A DNA stretch of 8,213 nucleotides. Source: Candidatus Gastranaerophilales bacterium. Its GTDB lineage: Bacteria > Cyanobacteriota > Vampirovibrionia > Gastranaerophilales > Gastranaerophilaceae. The translations under genes and the position numbers were made by a program. The stretch is from contig JAJQHF010000257.1 in NCBI GenBank assembly GCA_021199975.1, positions 1 through 8,213 of the forward strand, written 5' to 3'. This document shows, in pieces, positions 7,225 through 8,213 of this stretch. Under the pieces are notes generated by a model. The model did not search any database. It had not been told where the DNA came from and saw nothing but the letters and a program-made list of their open reading frames with translations. Every line of letters begins with the position of its first letter. The first letter of the stretch is position 1.

Positions 7225-7631
7225 GTTTTATTTAAAATTTCTTCAAATGTATCTATCGGTTTAAAGTAAAATCCGCAGTTTTCAGACATAACACCCTTCA
7301 TTTTTAAAATTATTTCATCAGGATATCGTCTGCAAATGCCGGGTCTTAATTTGTGTATTTTACATATGTGATTTTCTTTATCAAAATTTCTGCATTTAAA
7401 CACAAGTCCGTTTGAATCTTTGTCAATAACTTCAAGATATGTATAAAAAGGATGAAGTTTTTTTAATTTTTCAAATTCTTTTATATCATTAATCATACTT
7501 TTTTGATGACACACATATATTTTGCTGCAACAGTCACCGCACCTTTTACAGCTGCCATATCTGTAGTAATTTTTTCTAAGTATATATTTATAGAATAATT
7601 TTTTTAAAATCATAGCAATATTTAGGAACAT
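7206..7631 (-). CDS. YkgJ-type CxxCxxCC cysteine-cluster protein
   Basis: This 141-residue protein has nine cysteines in the pattern of the YkgJ family (zinc- or iron-chelating, annotated as a putative Fe-S cluster protein). CKRCGDCC is at 28-35 and C41 follows. Then comes FKC (C80), and C90 followed by KIHKLRPGIC, then RRYP (residues 101-104) and C119. These cysteines probably coordinate a metal or Fe-S centre; no reaction is established for the family. The N-terminus is basic and aromatic without a clear membrane helix. The start is uncertain. ATG 7631 is the first after an in-frame stop just upstream, and ATG 7613 (residue 7) is the alternative; neither has a Shine-Dalgarno site. The sequence just 5' of ATG 7631 reads CCCTCCT on the coding strand. 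The gene lies 44 nt downstream of tRNA-Ser on the same strand, and its 3' end overlaps folP by 9 bp in convergent orientation. Confidence 0.85.
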   Translation of the reverse strand: MFLNIAMILKKLFYKYILRKNYYRYGSCKRCGDCCSKIYVCHQKSMINDIKEFEKLKKLHPFYTYLEVIDKDSNGLVFKCRNFDKENHICKIHKLRPGICRRYPDEIILKMKGVMSENCGFYFKPIDTFEEILNKTKKKLI

Positions 7632-7645
7632 GATAGGAGGGTATT

Positions 7646-7651
7646 AATATA
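7646..7651 (-). promoter_or_regulatory. possible -10 box of the cysteine-cluster gene
   Basis: On the minus strand TATATT ends 14 nt before the ATG at 7631. If used, the untranslated leader would be only about 7-8 nt, which would fit the absence of a Shine-Dalgarno site. I see no convincing -35, and the whole 44-bp spacer is so AT-rich that such boxes occur by chance. Confidence 0.25.
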
Positions 7652-7675
7652 TAATTCACTAATATATTAAAAAAA

Positions 7676-7762
7676 CGGAGAAGGCGGGATTCGAACCCGC
7701 GGCAGAGTTTCCCCTGCACAAACGTTCCAGGTTTGCACCTTAAACCGCTCGGACACCTCTCC
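7676..7762 (-). tRNA. tRNA-Ser (anticodon GGA)
   Basis: The minus strand folds as a complete class II tRNA. The acceptor GGAGAGG pairs with CTTCTCC (one G-U), with discriminator G at 7676. The anticodon stem CAAAC/GTTTG holds the loop CTGGAAC with anticodon GGA, reading UCC and UCU serine codons. The long variable arm GCAGGG-GAAA-CTCTGC is typical of tRNA-Ser. The T-arm is GCGGG-TTCGAAT-CCCGC. CCA is not encoded. Seven T follow directly after the discriminator base (plus-strand A-run at 7669-7675) and may help end transcription. It lies 16 bp downstream of the XRE regulator gene and could be read from the same transcript. Confidence 0.97.
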
Positions 7763-7778
7763 TTTAGTCATTACTACA

Positions 7779-8117
7779 TTATAATTCTTTTTTACTTTTC
7801 ATCTTTTCTATATTTCTGAATATAGATAAATAGCACTTAACTTCTTCTTCATCTAAGGAATAGATTATATTTAATAAACTTTTAAGTGCTGGAGTTTGCT
7901 GCGGCACTGAACACATTGCAAACTCTTTCATTGATAAATGAAGAGCATCTAATATTTTAATAAAATTTTCAAACTTTGGATAATGAATACCAGTTTCTAT
8001 TTTAGAAATTTGTTTTTCCGTCAAACCAACCTTTTCAGCCAATTGACATTGTGTGATTCCTCTTATAGCCCTGTTTCTTTTAATATTTTCTCCAATTTCT
8101 GCTTTTGAATATGTCAT
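7779..8117 (-). CDS. XRE-family helix-turn-helix transcriptional regulator
   Basis: This 112-residue protein has a complete HTH_3/Cro-C1 type DNA-binding domain at about 8-66. It opens with IGENIKRNRAIRGITQCQLA, has the recognition-helix region GLTEKQISKIETG (31-43), and follows with YPKFENFIKILDAL (46-59), the classic five-helix layout. Residues 67-112 form a short C-terminal tail with a possible helix (LKSLLNIIYSLDEEEVKCYLSIF) that could mediate dimerisation; no ligand or peptidase domain is visible. The ATG at 8117 has GGTGGAAG just upstream, closer than usual. The target is unknown; autoregulation through the repeats upstream is possible. It could be a chromosomal regulator or a remnant of a mobile element, but nothing else mobile is visible beside it. 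The tRNA-Ser gene follows by 16 bp. Confidence 0.92.
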   Translation of the reverse strand: MTYSKAEIGENIKRNRAIRGITQCQLAEKVGLTEKQISKIETGIHYPKFENFIKILDALHLSMKEFAMCSVPQQTPALKSLLNIIYSLDEEEVKCYLSIFRNIEKMKSKKEL

Positions 8118-8213
8118 GCTTCCACCATAATTAAACTATTTACTATTATGTTATTGCTATTTGTATTTTAAGAAAACATAGTTATACGCATATTTTATTT
8201 TATATTATCGTTG
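8118..8213 (-). promoter_or_regulatory. upstream region of the XRE regulator with heptameric repeats
   Basis: No gene is visible in this AT-rich leader. Plus-strand bases 8136-8163 read as four 7-bp units (CTATTTA, CTATTAT, GTTATTG, CTATTTG), with CTATT starting at 8136, 8143 and 8157. CATAAT on the minus strand is a possible -10 in the same place. Such repeats could be an operator for the regulator, but in DNA this AT-rich they may be chance. Confidence 0.35.

Noticed and set aside
7635..7641. AGGAGGG on the plus strand as the ribosome-binding site of a small plus-strand gene
   Set aside because: No ATG, GTG or TTG follows at a usable distance before the tRNA gene; the sequence reads into AT-rich DNA only.
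7676..7762. tRNA-Ser as an integration (att) site of a mobile element beside the XRE regulator
   Set aside because: No integrase is visible, no copy of the tRNA 3' end is found elsewhere in the window, and the regulator lies on the 5' side of the tRNA.

Overview
The window is AT-rich bacterial DNA. Its genes suggest a Gram-negative-type member of the Cyanobacteria/Vampirovibrionia (Melainabacteria) branch, most likely a gut Gastranaerophilales-like lineage. This placement is an inference. It rests on a SecA with strong cyanobacterial-style motif wording, the start of a Kdo transferase (so an LPS-type outer membrane), very AT-rich spacers, and two proteins of a style I associate from memory with that group: an acidic EF-hand/coiled-coil protein and a small protein with an N-terminal VSFG motif. 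No database search was possible.

Layout. Left, minus strand: secA (192-2876), followed 1 nt later by the start of waaA/kdtA (1-190), which runs off the left edge. A 197-bp divergent spacer separates secA from the plus-strand block. That block holds a 717-residue EF-hand/Ser-Thr-Gly linker/coiled-coil/glucosaminidase-like protein (3074-5227) and a 216-residue protein of unknown function (5331-5981), and is closed by a strong intrinsic terminator (6001-6033). folP (dihydropteroate synthase, 6045-7214) starts immediately after this terminator. Its likely promoter lies inside the terminator, and its mRNA may be leaderless. Right, minus strand: an XRE-family regulator (7779-8117), tRNA-Ser(GGA) (7676-7762), and a CxxCxxCC-type metal-cluster protein (7206-7631) whose 3' end overlaps that of folP by 9 bp.

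How the genes relate. secA and waaA both serve envelope biogenesis: protein export and the LPS inner core. The divergent 717-residue protein also looks like a cell-wall factor, since it ends in a peptidoglycan-hydrolase-like domain, yet it has no visible signal peptide. folP (folate synthesis), the serine tRNA and the cysteine-cluster protein are housekeeping genes with no obvious shared pathway. I see no CRISPR array, transposase, integrase or rRNA. The most interesting items are the signal-less EF-hand hydrolase-like protein with its neighbour, and the terminator/promoter/leaderless arrangement in front of folP.
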